A stretch of DNA of 64,000 nucleotides from a bacterium (GTDB lineage Bacteria; Bacillota; Clostridia; Oscillospirales; Acutalibacteraceae). Numbering within the stretch: the stretch's first letter is position 1; each line of letters starts with the position of its first letter. The DNA is taken from NCBI GenBank assembly GCA_022774755.1, contig JALFLK010000029.1, positions 1-64,000 on the forward strand, in the 5' to 3' direction. The notes beneath the pieces are model-generated. The model ran no database searches. It was given only the letters and a program-made list of their open reading frames with translations, and was not told the DNA's origin. Both the position numbers and the translations under genes were made by a program. Below are positions 1-7,651 of this stretch, piece after piece.

Positions 1-963
1 GCTACTGTCCGAAGAAAGAACAGTCGATACCTTTTCAAGCAGCGGGTCAGGCGGCTCTGTCCAAACTTCTGTTTCGCTTTTTTCAAATTCCCATATAAGT
101 TTTTGCGGATTGCGAACAAGGTGTATTCGCTGATCCTGCTGGTCTCTGCCGGTGATGTCAAGCGTTGCGGCATTGGCGGTTCGTTTCTCTTTGCTGAGGA
201 CAAAGGCGCCGTCTGCCGCACCGAGCAATCCGTTTGTGCCGGAGATTGTATCAAATTTGTCGTCAGCCTGCTGTTTGCGTGTGTGATGGACGATAAGCAT
301 TGTTACCTTGTAGCTGTCGGCAAGCGCTTTCAGCTTTGCAACGACATCGTAATCGCTGCCGTAGCTGTAATCCGCACCGCCTGTCTCTCGAATACGCTTG
401 AGGGTGTCGATTATGATTAGACCTGTATCGGGGTGTTCCTGTATAAAGCCTCTTATCTGATCTTCCAAACCGCCGTTTACGGTTTTGCTTTCTGTTGCAA
501 AATACAGGTCGTCTGTTCCGTCTGCACCGTACATATGATAGAGCCTGCGCTGTAAGCGAGGGTAATCATCTTCAAGGGCAAAATAAAGAACGGTTGCTTT
601 GCGGACTCTGTAATTCCAAAGCGGAGTTCCAGTGCTGATATGGTAAGCGAGCTGTGCCATCATAAAACTCTTTCCTACTTTCGGAGAACCCACGAACAAG
701 TAAGTTCCCTGATAAAGCAGACCGTCTATAAGTGCGATTTGTGTTTCGAAATCGGTATCATACAGAGCCGACATTGAAACGGTTTTCAAATATGACGGAT
801 CCATTTGCCTCAGCATTTCTCTTTGCATTTCACGAAAACTTTCGTCCAAATCCTTGATATTTTCATCGTTATCGTTTATACTAATGTCAGTACATTTTTG
901 GATTGACTGCTCCGTATCTGCGCCAACAGATACAACCGGAGCGGTCTTTTCTTTTTCTGTCAT
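1..963 (-). CDS. RepA-like AAA ATPase/helicase of E1, 3' end cut by window
   Basis: This open frame runs off the left edge of the window, so it is missing from the ORF track. The ATG at 963 overlaps the mobC stop as ATGA. The translation aligns along its length with the complete proteins of E2 and E3 and includes the same Walker A region (GSPKVGKSF) and the conserved EPPDPLLE segment close to the cut. About 60 C-terminal residues are missing. Proteins of this type are RecA-fold ATPases related to plasmid RepA helicases, and I infer a role in replicating or processing the excised element. It is the fourth gene of the xis-int-mobC-repA unit. Confidence 0.8.
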   Translation of the reverse strand, partial: MTEKEKTAPVVSVGADTEQSIQKCTDISINDNDENIKDLDESFREMQREMLRQMDPSYLKTVSMSALYDTDFETQIALIDGLLYQGTYLFVGSPKVGKSFMMAQLAYHISTGTPLWNYRVRKATVLYFALEDDYPRLQRRLYHMYGADGTDDLYFATESKTVNGGLEDQIRGFIQEHPDTGLIIIDTLKRIRETGGADYSYGSDYDVVAKLKALADSYKVTMLIVHHTRKQQADDKFDTISGTNGLLGAADGAFVLSKEKRTANAATLDITGRDQQDQRIHLVRNPQKLIWEFEKSETEVWTEPPDPLLEKVSTVLSSDSS

Positions 964-1286
964 TCCGATGCCTCCTTTAATCCGCCGAGAATATCTGCAA
1001 TCATTTTGATTAAGTCAAGTAATTCGTCATTGACTTCACCGCCGTTCTCAATCCTCTGTAATTCCGTAAGTACATCTGCAAGATTATTACGCAAAGCCTT
1101 ATATACTCTCGGATTACCTTGCACGATTACTTCTCGGTGCGTTAATCTTCGTGTTATATAGTCCTGTTTTGTCAAACCCGAAAGCTGAACATAGCGTTCA
1201 ATCTGTTCCCACTCCTCTGGTGAAACTCTGAACGCTGCGGTTTTATTTCTCCAACGGTTGTGTTCATCTTTGTTTTTAAGGGACAT
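960..1286 (-). CDS. MobC-like relaxosome accessory protein (E1)
   Basis: This small basic protein of 108 residues has the RNKTxxFRVSPEE segment and the SGLTKQDYI segment typical of plasmid mobilization accessory proteins with a ribbon-helix-helix-like fold. Such proteins bind near oriT and help the relaxase nick. The E2 and E3 copies have the same length and the same internal segment VVQGNPRVYKALR. The gene lies 2 bp after the integrase stop and overlaps repA by ATGA, so the three are probably translated in a coupled way. The assignment to the MobC group is by motif only. Confidence 0.72.
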   Translation of the reverse strand: MSLKNKDEHNRWRNKTAAFRVSPEEWEQIERYVQLSGLTKQDYITRRLTHREVIVQGNPRVYKALRNNLADVLTELQRIENGGEVNDELLDLIKMIADILGGLKEASE

Positions 1287-1288
1287 AA

Positions 1289-2362
1289 TTATTTACCCCT
1301 TTCCATATCTAATTTTTCCGCCATTTCAGTCTGCTTTGAGGGAAACAGGTGTGCATAGTTATAAGTAATATCAATGCTTTCGTGTCCCACTCGGTCTGCA
1401 ATAGCTGTTGCAGAAAATCCCATATCAATCAGCAAACTAACGTGGCTGTGGCGGATGTCGTGAATACGGATTCTTTTTACGCCTGCTTCTTTTGCGCCTC
1501 TGTCCATTTCTCTGTGCAGATAGCTTTTTGTAATTGGAAACACTCTGTCCTCCAAACCCACATCGTAAAGCATTTTCAGATAATCCTGCATTTCATCACA
1601 AAGGAACTTCGGCAACTGAATTGTGCGGTTACTTTTCTCTGTTTTCGGTGAAGTGATTATACCTCTGCCGTTTAAGTGCTGAAACGATTTATTAATTGTT
1701 ACCGTTCGCTTTTCAAAATCGAAATCAGCAGAAGTAAGAGCTAACAGCTCGCCCTCACGAATACCCGTCCAATAGAGCATTTCAAACGCATAGTATGACA
1801 TCGGCTTATCCATCATCACATCGGCAAATTTAAGATATTCATCTTTTGTCCAAAAGAGCATTTCACGATTTTTCTTTTTGCCCATACTTCCTGCCTTTTT
1901 GCAAGGATTTTCTTTCAAATTATAGTACCTAACTGCGTGGTTAAAGATTGCAGACAACTGATTGTGAATTGTTTTCAAATACACCGGCGAATAAGACTTG
2001 CCTTTATCGTCCTTGTAATTGATAAGTTCATTTTGCCAAGTGATAATTTGCTGTGCCGTTATGTTGCACATTTTCAGCTTACCGAAATATGGAACAAGCT
2101 TTTTATCAATAATATGTTTCTTGGTTTCCCAGGTGTTTTCTTTAAGTCGAGTCTGCATATCTTCAGAGTAATGTTCAATAAAACTCTTGAAATTCATATC
2201 CAAATCTCCACCAAGCTTGTTAAGCTGTTCTCGCTCCCAAGCCTGTGCTTCACGCTTTGTTTTGAACCCTCGTTTCTGCGACTGCTTGCGTTCACCGTTC
2301 CAATCGGTGTAACGGTAAAGCACTCGCCAAGTGTTTGTTTTTTCTTCTTTATATACTGCCAT
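1289..2362 (-). CDS. int: Tyrosine recombinase, integrase of E1
   Basis: The 357-residue protein has an N-terminal arm-binding domain (about 1-50, with the KRGFKTKREAQAWE segment), a SAM-like core-binding domain (about 55-150) and a C-terminal catalytic domain. The catalytic set is visible: R202 (TGIREGELL), H301 and R304 (HDIRHSH), H327 (VGHESID) and Y336 (YNYAHLF). It should recombine the ATTCCCACTCG core with the guaA 3' end. Its arm-binding domain is closer to the E2 integrase than to the E3 integrase, in line with the similar arm repeats of E1 and E2. It is transcribed from the promoter at 2716-2744 together with xis. Confidence 0.95.
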   Translation of the reverse strand: MAVYKEEKTNTWRVLYRYTDWNGERKQSQKRGFKTKREAQAWEREQLNKLGGDLDMNFKSFIEHYSEDMQTRLKENTWETKKHIIDKKLVPYFGKLKMCNITAQQIITWQNELINYKDDKGKSYSPVYLKTIHNQLSAIFNHAVRYYNLKENPCKKAGSMGKKKNREMLFWTKDEYLKFADVMMDKPMSYYAFEMLYWTGIREGELLALTSADFDFEKRTVTINKSFQHLNGRGIITSPKTEKSNRTIQLPKFLCDEMQDYLKMLYDVGLEDRVFPITKSYLHREMDRGAKEAGVKRIRIHDIRHSHVSLLIDMGFSATAIADRVGHESIDITYNYAHLFPSKQTEMAEKLDMERGK

Positions 2363-2365
2363 TGT

Positions 2366-2563
2366 TTAATCCCTCTCTTTCTTAGTTGCACCGTAGCAGG
2401 TGCGTTCCATAAAATATTGTTTGTTTACTCTTCCGGAAATTACCATATAGCCTTTTTCGGCTAGCTCGGCATTGAGCTTTTGGACGATTTTGTAAGCATA
2501 GGATTTGGAAACACCCAATTCCTGCGCCACCTCATCTACTTTCATAAAGCTTGCACTTTCCAT
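2366..2563 (-). CDS. Excisionase-like HTH protein (E1)
   Basis: This 65-residue protein contains one helix-turn-helix (VDEVAQELGVSKSYAYKIVQ) followed by a short beta-rich tail. That layout is common to MerR/excisionase-type directionality factors encoded just upstream of integrases. The ATG at 2563 has GGGG 8 bp upstream. It is the first gene of the minus-strand mobility operon and ends 3 bp before the integrase start. The excisionase function is inferred from size, fold and position. A repressor role cannot be excluded. Confidence 0.7.
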   Translation of the reverse strand: MESASFMKVDEVAQELGVSKSYAYKIVQKLNAELAEKGYMVISGRVNKQYFMERTCYGATKKERD

Positions 2564-2715
2564 TTCATCACCCCTTTCTGTTTTAGATATAATTTTCTTA
2601 TTTATTGTCGGATACTTTCTGACCGCATTCCGATTTGTCCGAGCGGATACACCATTACCGTGATGTATGACGGTTATTCAATTTTCGCAAACAACTTAAC
2701 GCTATTTGCTTAATG
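2564..2715 (-). other. Conserved untranslated leader of the E1 mobility operon
   Basis: This stretch lies between the minus-strand promoter and xis. No open frame of useful size covers it. About 105 bp is nearly identical to the corresponding stretch in E2 (14721-14875), which is unusual for a spacer. The transcript can form small hairpins, for example ACCGT pairing with ACGGT and CCGC pairing with GCGG. The E1/E2 differences in the first hairpin fall in its loop. I suggest a structured leader or attenuator. Confidence 0.4.
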
Positions 2716-2816
2716 ATTATACTAAACATATTCCGTTATGTCAAGTGGTTTTCGTAAAAATGTTAAACTTTTTTGTTTTATGTTGCTTGACATATGCTAA
2801 ACATATATGATATACT
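2716..2816. promoter_or_regulatory. Divergent promoters with shared operator-like motif (E1)
   Basis: The minus-strand promoter for xis-int reads TTGACA, 17 bp, TATAAT (2739-2744 and 2716-2721). The plus-strand promoter for the XRE regulator reads TTGACA, 18 bp, TATACT (2787-2792 and 2811-2816). Both contain a CTAAACATAT word inside the spacer or -10 region (near 2722 and 2797). The arrangement recurs in E2 and E3. The simplest reading is that the regulator binds both sites and sets the choice between quiescence and mobility. Confidence 0.75.
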
Positions 2817-2850
2817 GATTGCACATTACATAAGTAAGGAGTGCAATTTT

Positions 2851-3381
2851 ATGTCAATCGGAGAGAGAATAAGATTTTTTCGTAATCTTTGCGGAATGAC
2901 ACAGAAATATTTAGGACAGGTGGTGGGATTTCCTGAAAAGACTGCTGACATTCGTATGGCACAGTATGAATCCGGCTCAAGAACACCAAAAACAGATTTA
3001 ACAAATAAACTTGCAGAGGTTTTTGATATATCTCCGCAGGCTCTTTCTGTTCCCGACATTGACAGTTATATAGGCTTAATGCACACCTTGTTTACATTAG
3101 AGGACAGATACGGGTTAACAATAGAAAAGACCGAAAACGGTGTTTCAATGTATGCAGACCCTCGCAAGGGGACGGACGCTGCCGAGCTTTCGGAAATGAT
3201 CGCTGCGTGGGCTGAACAATCCGAGAAATATCATAACGGCGACATTAACCGTGACGAATATGACAAGTGGCGCTACAATTATCCGAAGTATGATGAAACT
3301 TCCGGTTTTGTGAAAGTACCGTCACAGAATCTCAGCGATGCTATGGTTGAAGCGATTAAAGATAGGTTGAAGAGCGAATGA
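2851..3381 (+). CDS. XRE-family transcriptional regulator (E1)
   Basis: The protein has 176 residues when started at the ATG preceded by AAGGAG (2836-2841). The longer frame in the track adds an unsupported N-terminus, and the E2 homologue is exactly 176 residues. An N-terminal HTH (about 1-65, with GMTQKYLG and RMAQYESGSRTPK) is followed by a conserved C-terminal region containing DEYDKWRYNYPKYD. It is transcribed divergently from xis-int-mobC-repA from a promoter carrying the shared CTAAACATAT motif. It is therefore probably an autoregulated repressor of the mobility operon. Confidence 0.85.
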   Translation: MSIGERIRFFRNLCGMTQKYLGQVVGFPEKTADIRMAQYESGSRTPKTDLTNKLAEVFDISPQALSVPDIDSYIGLMHTLFTLEDRYGLTIEKTENGVSMYADPRKGTDAAELSEMIAAWAEQSEKYHNGDINRDEYDKWRYNYPKYDETSGFVKVPSQNLSDAMVEAIKDRLKSE

Positions 3382-3430
3382 GTGAATTGAAAACCAATAG
3401 CTGTATCTCAACTGGAAAGGGTGGCTGTCA

Positions 3431-4171
3431 ATGACTGAAAAGGAGAAATATGCAAACGAATGGAACAACAGCGCCGAGTATTTTTCGGAACACAATAGCT
3501 ACAAACATCTGGCAGCGCAAATATCTCGGTATAAGACGGTACTGGAAATCGGTTGCGGCACAGGGCAAAGCACACTTGCTTTGTTAAAGGAAGGGCATTC
3601 GGTTATTGCTTTAGATCAAAACCCTTATTGCATAAGTAAAGCCCTTAATTTGATTTCTGCATCTCAATATTCAATTAAGGATTCACTGTGTGAGTTGACA
3701 GAGAATAGCGTATGCTTTATTGAGTGCGACGTTACAGACGAAGCAAATGTTAATGACCTACTTTCTGGTGCCAATATTGATATTGTTATATGCTGGAATG
3801 TTGGAACATACTGGGACATTGAGAAAGAAAAAGATATCTTACCAAAGATGCTTCAATATGGACTTACTATTGAACAAATTCGGCAAAATCCGGAATCCTC
3901 GTATGGGGAATTGGTAATTTGGAATTCCTGCAGGATTGCAAAGGATAAGAATTGTGCAGTTCAAATTGTTGATCGAGCAGTACAGAAATTGACTAAAGTG
4001 TCAGATCCTTATTATGTAACGCTGAAAAAAGAGTTCGGATTTAAGAGTATTAAATATATCAATATGAAGGCTAAAACGCTTTCGTTCGGAGGACGACAGC
4101 TTATTACAAACGGAAAGGTCAATATTGAGCGGGAAATACCAATTATTTTTACATCTATCTTAATGAACTAA
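3431..4171 (+). CDS. Class I SAM-dependent methyltransferase (E1 cargo)
   Basis: The 246-residue protein carries SAM motif I (VLEIGCGTGQS, about residues 36-46) and an acidic end of strand 2 (VIALDQNP), so it is a Rossmann-fold methyltransferase. The substrate cannot be told. It lies 50 bp after the regulator and before the terminator at 4174, in the position used for cargo in E3 too, so it is probably cotranscribed with the regulator. A purine-rich stretch (GGAAAGGG) precedes the ATG. Resistance, toxin modification or small-molecule methylation are all possible. There is no DNA methyltransferase motif (NPPY or PCQ). Confidence 0.75.
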   Translation: MTEKEKYANEWNNSAEYFSEHNSYKHLAAQISRYKTVLEIGCGTGQSTLALLKEGHSVIALDQNPYCISKALNLISASQYSIKDSLCELTENSVCFIECDVTDEANVNDLLSGANIDIVICWNVGTYWDIEKEKDILPKMLQYGLTIEQIRQNPESSYGELVIWNSCRIAKDKNCAVQIVDRAVQKLTKVSDPYYVTLKKEFGFKSIKYINMKAKTLSFGGRQLITNGKVNIEREIPIIFTSILMN

Positions 4172-4173
4172 AA

Positions 4174-4210
4174 AAGAGCTATCAGACTTTCAAAAAATCT
4201 GATAGCTCTT
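4174..4210 (+). terminator. Rho-independent terminator closing the E1 plus-strand unit
   Basis: AAGAGCTATCAGA pairs perfectly with TCTGATAGCTCTT around an 11-base loop, starting just after the methyltransferase stop. E2 has a near copy of this hairpin after its regulator. Confidence 0.85.
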
Positions 4211-4234
4211 TACTTTTACAATAATTCAAATAAT

Positions 4235-4252
4235 GTTGCCATTTTGTTGCCA
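4235..4252 (+). repeat. Integrase arm-type repeats, E1 right end
   Basis: Two copies of GTTGCCA lie exactly 11 bp apart (4235-4241, 4246-4252), one helical turn. The second ends 61 bp before the core, the same distance as in E2 (62) and E3 (61). I infer that these are the binding sites of the N-terminal domain of the E1 integrase. Confidence 0.7.
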
Positions 4253-4272
4253 CAGAGGGCATTCAAAAGGCG

Positions 4273-4298
4273 AAAAGCCTTTGTTTATGGGCTTTTTT
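4273..4298 (+). terminator. Hairpin just inside the E1 right end
   Basis: AAAAGCC pairs with GGCTTTT around TTTGTTTATG and is followed by Ts. E2 (15644-15668) and E3 (25077-25109) have hairpins at the same place with different stems. The TTTAT loop word is shared with E2, and the E3 loop has TTTAA. It may stop transcription from reaching across the attachment site. Confidence 0.55.
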
Positions 4299-4312
4299 AA
4301 GGGTGTGAAATC

Positions 4313-4323
4313 ATTCCCACTCG
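4313..4323. other. Attachment core between E1 and E2
   Basis: ATTCCCACTCG is identical to the sequence covering the last codons of guaA at 25118-25128. Read on the minus strand with the preceding bases it is CGAGTGGGAATGA, that is Glu-Trp-Glu-stop, so E1's right end would restore the guaA reading frame with a TGA stop. Confidence 0.85.
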
Positions 4324-4423
4324 CTCCCGAAAACCACCTCTTAAACAATTCTGTATAGGTGATTTAGTTTGTGGTATTATAGTTATCTGTATTATCCATA
4401 AATTATGGACTACACAAATTTCT

Positions 4424-4441
4424 GTTGTCATTTTGTTGTCA
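4424..4441 (+). repeat. Integrase arm-type repeats, E2 left end
   Basis: GTTGTCA occurs at 4424-4430 and 4435-4441, 11 bp apart and about 100 bp inside the core. The heptamer is the same as at the E2 right end (15607-15624) and differs by one base from the E1 heptamer. The rest of 4324-4560 is A+T-rich and holds no gene that I can support. Confidence 0.7.
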
Positions 4442-4563
4442 CGACAGTTTTATGTTTTTATAGAAAGCCAATATTACTATCCGATAAAAGAATAATTGCG
4501 TGTGGTTTTCTTGGCGGTTGATAGTATAGCATAGATTTATAATTTTTTCAAGTAGGGAGACAG

Positions 4564-4653
4564 TTAGAACCTCAAAATCGGCATAGGCAATACAAAAGCA
4601 TTACCACGCTCAATTTGTAGCTCGTAAAGCCCATAAATACAGCCTTTTTTCAT
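4564..4653 (-). CDS. Possible 29-residue peptide at E2 left end
   Basis: This is a small frame starting MKKGCIYGLYEL, with GGAG about 11 bp before the ATG, downstream of the HEPN-motif gene on the same strand. It is too short for the ORF track. Composition looks protein-like, but I do not recognise it and there is no second copy in the window. It may be a remnant. Confidence 0.2.
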   Translation of the reverse strand: MKKGCIYGLYELQIERGNAFVLPMPILRF

Positions 4654-4693
4654 CTCTAATGTTCTCCATTGAATTTTTTTCTATAGCAAAAAA

Positions 4694-5704
4694 CTATTTG
4701 TTTTCAATTGTATGAGAAAAAATTTTTGTTTCAATCTGATTCGTCAACTCAGTAAGGTAAAAATATAATTTGTCTTTTGCAACGGAGTAGTCCAGATTAA
4801 ATGCTTTATTTGTAAGCCCTTTTAATACATCGTCTTCTATCAAATCGGAGTCTGAAAGATACTGCCCTAATCCGTAATGTGCAAGGCAATTTCTAAAATT
4901 TCTATCTTTTAAAGAATCGTTTATGTAAAAGGTTGTTCCATTAATTGCATTTAATTCCTTGATAAAATTACAGAGATAGTAATACTGGATATATGCAAAT
5001 TTAAACTTCTGTGGAATTTCCTCAACAAAATAATTTTCTATAAATTCTATAACATAATTTGTGCTACAAAGTACAGAAAACAAAATGAATGCCAAATCCG
5101 TGTTCATTTTTAGAGGTGAAGATTTGAAGAAATGATAATCCTTAAATTCTACAACAAGACTGTCATTATACTTATAAACAGGTAATTCTGTACATCCAAA
5201 ATGTGCTGCTAAACTACCTGCAATATAGCTCATATCTCTTAACCACGGGCCAGCCTTATCATTACCTAATGTTTTTATTGGAATATACATTGAACATAAA
5301 ATGGTATTTCCACAAAATTTATTATCGTAAACATCAGTCCCAACATTGTAGTATCCAAATATTTTTTCTCGTAAACTGCATATCGAATAAAAATAGTTAT
5401 CACTTTCAGCAAGTTTACTTAATAGCAATTGTTTATATTCTGCATAGTTTTTATCGAATAATTTATGCCCTTGTCTTATTTGAGTATAAAAGTTTTTTTC
5501 TTCTTGATTAAATGTAGGAAAGCTTAATCCAACTTTTTTGCACCACTGCTCAGAGCCATCAGCAAAAATTCCTATATAGGGTATACTCATACAAACATAG
5601 TTGCTACTGATGTTTGTAGCATTTTGCATTATATGGGTTATTGCATATAAAAATCTTGCATCTTCATGTATTAAATCAAATGCTGCCTGTTGTACTTTAT
5701 TCAA
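4694..5704 (-). CDS. HEPN-motif protein of unknown function (E2 cargo)
   Basis: The 336-residue protein has no recognised full-length family. Near the C-terminus it has R271-N-C-L-A-H276 within a helical region, which fits the Rx4-6H (usually RNxxxH) catalytic motif of HEPN ribonucleases. It is A+T-rich compared with the backbone genes, which suggests separate acquisition. It is transcribed divergently from the restriction controller gene, sharing the 86-bp intergenic region that holds the C-boxes. A defence function is plausible from the neighbours and motif but is an inference. The motif could be coincidental. Confidence 0.5.
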   Translation of the reverse strand: MNKVQQAAFDLIHEDARFLYAITHIMQNATNISSNYVCMSIPYIGIFADGSEQWCKKVGLSFPTFNQEEKNFYTQIRQGHKLFDKNYAEYKQLLLSKLAESDNYFYSICSLREKIFGYYNVGTDVYDNKFCGNTILCSMYIPIKTLGNDKAGPWLRDMSYIAGSLAAHFGCTELPVYKYNDSLVVEFKDYHFFKSSPLKMNTDLAFILFSVLCSTNYVIEFIENYFVEEIPQKFKFAYIQYYYLCNFIKELNAINGTTFYINDSLKDRNFRNCLAHYGLGQYLSDSDLIEDDVLKGLTNKAFNLDYSVAKDKLYFYLTELTNQIETKIFSHTIENK

Positions 5705-5722
5705 ATGGACGCCCCTCTTTTA

Positions 5723-5767
5723 GATACTTATTGTGTGTAGACTTATAGTGTTCAATTCTATTATAAT
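5723..5767 (+). promoter_or_regulatory. Tandem C-box operators and promoter of the E2 controller gene
   Basis: Two related sites, GATACTTATTGTG (5723-5735) and TAGACTTATAGTG (5738-5750), lie 15 bp apart and resemble the GACT-N3-AGTC C-boxes of restriction controller proteins. The second overlaps the -35 region (17-18 bp before TATAAT at 5762-5767), as expected for autoregulation. AGGAGG at 5776-5781 precedes the ATG. Confidence 0.6.
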
Positions 5768-5790
5768 ATAAAATTAGGAGGATTGCAACT

Positions 5791-6000
5791 ATGGATATTG
5801 TAAAAGTTTTTGGCACCAACCTCAAGAAATATCGTACTGCTATGGGTTTATCTCAAGAGGCTTTTGCCGATAAATGCGGTATGCACCGAACATATATCAG
5901 CGCAATCGAATGTTATCGCAGAAGCATCTCTCTTGAAAACATTCAGCGTATTGCTGATGCACTTGGAATTGAAACATATAAACTATTTTTGGAGGATTGA
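5791..6000 (+). CDS. Restriction-modification controller (C) protein, XRE family
   Basis: This 69-residue protein is almost entirely a helix-turn-helix domain (LSQEAFADKCGMHRTYISAIE, then ISLENIQRIADALGIE), the standard form of C proteins that time restriction endonuclease expression after entry into a new host. C-box-like sites sit directly upstream, and the downstream gene (a nuclease candidate) has its Shine-Dalgarno sequence GGAGG inside the last codons of this one, so the two are coupled. This agrees with the C-then-R order of type II systems. Confidence 0.8.
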   Translation: MDIVKVFGTNLKKYRTAMGLSQEAFADKCGMHRTYISAIECYRRSISLENIQRIADALGIETYKLFLED

Positions 6001-6005
6001 ACATT

Positions 6006-6845
6006 ATGGAACACAGAGATAGAGCGACTGGTTGGCAACATGCCAAATTATCCGGTCATAAGAACGAAGATTTAGTCAAAAATCTGTTGGATGAAAATAT
6101 AGATTTTCAACGCAGCTTTCTTTGTAGGGTTAACAGAGCGAATGCAAGAATCACCGATACAAGCATCGGTGGTCTTCACGAAACCAATGTACCAAGCGTC
6201 AATGGTAGAAAAACCAAATCTAAAACTGACCTCAAGGTTTTTCTCGATACCAATGAAGTAATCAATGTGTCTATCAAGAAAAGCCTTGGTGGACAGGTCT
6301 ACTTTGTAAGGGCAGGTCTGTTTATTGATACATTCGAAAAACAGTTTGGTGTCAAGATCCCTGTCGATGTTCATCGAGCCATCAATCTGTTTTGGGCTGC
6401 TGCTGACGATGCCGTTTCCATTATTGAAGAATATGGTGACAGAAGCATCCCCAAAAACTATGATTTACAGTTGAGACATAAGAGCTTAAATGCTACTACC
6501 TTGAGAGCTTATGACGAGCATCTCTATGATGTATTGTTGAGCTGGTTTACCGACAATGCTTACGAACTTGCTAAACTTTCGTTTTCCATGGGTGCAGTTC
6601 GTGATCGCAGCGAGTGGTCTGATTTTGTCTGGTACATAAATCTTCTCGGTGAAAATGACACCGATAATATTTTCTTCATCGAGGATGTATGTAATGCTGT
6701 TCAAAAGGTTGCGCACGAAGAAACTTATTATGGAACTTCCTACGGCGGTACCACTATACAATTGCCATTTGGATTTGTTCAGTGGCATCAGGGACAGTTG
6801 CAATTCCATCATGACTACGATAAAATATGTGATTTACTAAAGTAA
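6006..6845 (+). CDS. Putative type II restriction endonuclease, subunit 1
   Basis: The protein has 279 residues from the ATG at 6006, placed 10 bp after GGAGG. The track's earlier start is a TTG without better support. Around residues 70-95 the pattern KTDLKV...NVSIKKS fits the D...(D/E/S)xK core of PD-(D/E)XK nucleases. The protein lies between a controller gene and a second nuclease-like gene, with two cytosine methyltransferases in convergent orientation. That context is the main support. I do not recognise the specificity. Confidence 0.6.
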   Translation: MEHRDRATGWQHAKLSGHKNEDLVKNLLDENIDFQRSFLCRVNRANARITDTSIGGLHETNVPSVNGRKTKSKTDLKVFLDTNEVINVSIKKSLGGQVYFVRAGLFIDTFEKQFGVKIPVDVHRAINLFWAAADDAVSIIEEYGDRSIPKNYDLQLRHKSLNATTLRAYDEHLYDVLLSWFTDNAYELAKLSFSMGAVRDRSEWSDFVWYINLLGENDTDNIFFIEDVCNAVQKVAHEETYYGTSYGGTTIQLPFGFVQWHQGQLQFHHDYDKICDLLK

Positions 6846-6857
6846 GGAGGACAATTT

Positions 6858-7613
6858 ATGCCATTAGACAGGCGTTCTTATCGTCTTTTACTTGGATTTC
6901 CAAACAAAGAGAAGCTAAAGAAATACCTTAAATTTACCGACGAAATACCGCTCGATTGGGAGCGATTAAGAGGCTGCAATGAAAGAGTAAAGGCTATTTT
7001 TTCAAAAATCAACCCTGTAATACATGAAGATATCCAGGTAGACCTGACAGCATTCAATCAAAAAATCGACAATGTATTTGAAGAAATGTGTCGAAACGAG
7101 CTGTTCCAAAAACTAACTAACAATGGGCGAAACCCTGTTGATGTTTACTATAGTTGGTTAAGAGGATATGCTGTCTGTGAGTTCTTTTTTAAAGCCATTG
7201 CATATATTTTTGAAGTTCCAGAAGCGTCGGTAAATAGAATCGGCAAAGACGACTTCACAAGTGTAGAGGTTTTTAAAAGAACCTCTGATGCAGACCTGGA
7301 AATTGTAGTTAATGATTCATTACGATATAAATTGGAAGTGCAGTCTGGATATACTGGAGCCAACGACATAAAGCGAACAAAAATTGACAGAGCCATTAGT
7401 GTCAAGAAAACAGAGAATATTGATTCTTATTTAATACACTTTGATATATACAATGGTCAAGCAGCGCTCTACTGTACATCAAATATTCAAACGAAGAATA
7501 TATCATGGACGATAAAATTTGAAAATTCCGAGACAATCGAAATACCAGAAGCGGCATTTAAGTGGTCACTGGAAAACAAACCAGATAAATACCGTACATT
7601 AGTTTATAACTAA
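6858..7613 (+). CDS. Putative type II restriction endonuclease, subunit 2
   Basis: The 251-residue protein has a PD-(D/E)XK-like core near the middle: DADLEIVV followed by YKLEVQSGY, an ExQ version of the usual ExK as known in BglII. It starts 12 bp after the preceding gene with AAGGAGG upstream, so the two are coexpressed. Two dissimilar nuclease-like genes with two C5 methyltransferases resemble systems such as BbvCI, where a heterodimeric nuclease cuts an asymmetric site and each strand has its own methyltransferase. That comparison is inference. Confidence 0.55.
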   Translation: MPLDRRSYRLLLGFPNKEKLKKYLKFTDEIPLDWERLRGCNERVKAIFSKINPVIHEDIQVDLTAFNQKIDNVFEEMCRNELFQKLTNNGRNPVDVYYSWLRGYAVCEFFFKAIAYIFEVPEASVNRIGKDDFTSVEVFKRTSDADLEIVVNDSLRYKLEVQSGYTGANDIKRTKIDRAISVKKTENIDSYLIHFDIYNGQAALYCTSNIQTKNISWTIKFENSETIEIPEAAFKWSLENKPDKYRTLVYN

Positions 7614-7619
7614 TCCTTA

Positions 7620-7651
7620 CAAGACGCCACAGTTTATTCGGTGGTGTCTTG
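7620..7651. terminator. Bidirectional terminator between the convergent nuclease and methyltransferase genes
   Basis: CAAGACGCCAC pairs with GTGGTGTCTTG around a 10-base loop. It overlaps the last codons of the minus-strand methyltransferase and serves both directions. Confidence 0.7.

Larger units (their letters stand above)
1..4323. mobile_element. Integrative mobilizable element E1 (partial, right part)
   Basis: This is the right-hand part of an element whose left end, relaxase and tnpV would lie before base 1. On the minus strand it holds an excisionase-like HTH, an integrase, a MobC-like protein and a truncated RepA-like ATPase. On the plus strand it holds an XRE regulator and a methyltransferase. 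The right end is defined by paired GTTGCCA arm repeats followed 61 bp later by the 11-bp core at 4313-4323. The gene order matches E2 and E3, which are complete here. I infer that it is mobilizable rather than self-conjugative because no type IV secretion genes appear in the complete sister elements. Confidence 0.85.

Noticed and set aside
103-420. 105-residue plus-strand frame
   Set aside because: It lies opposite the RepA-like gene of E1, which is supported by homology to E2 and E3. It is a shadow frame.
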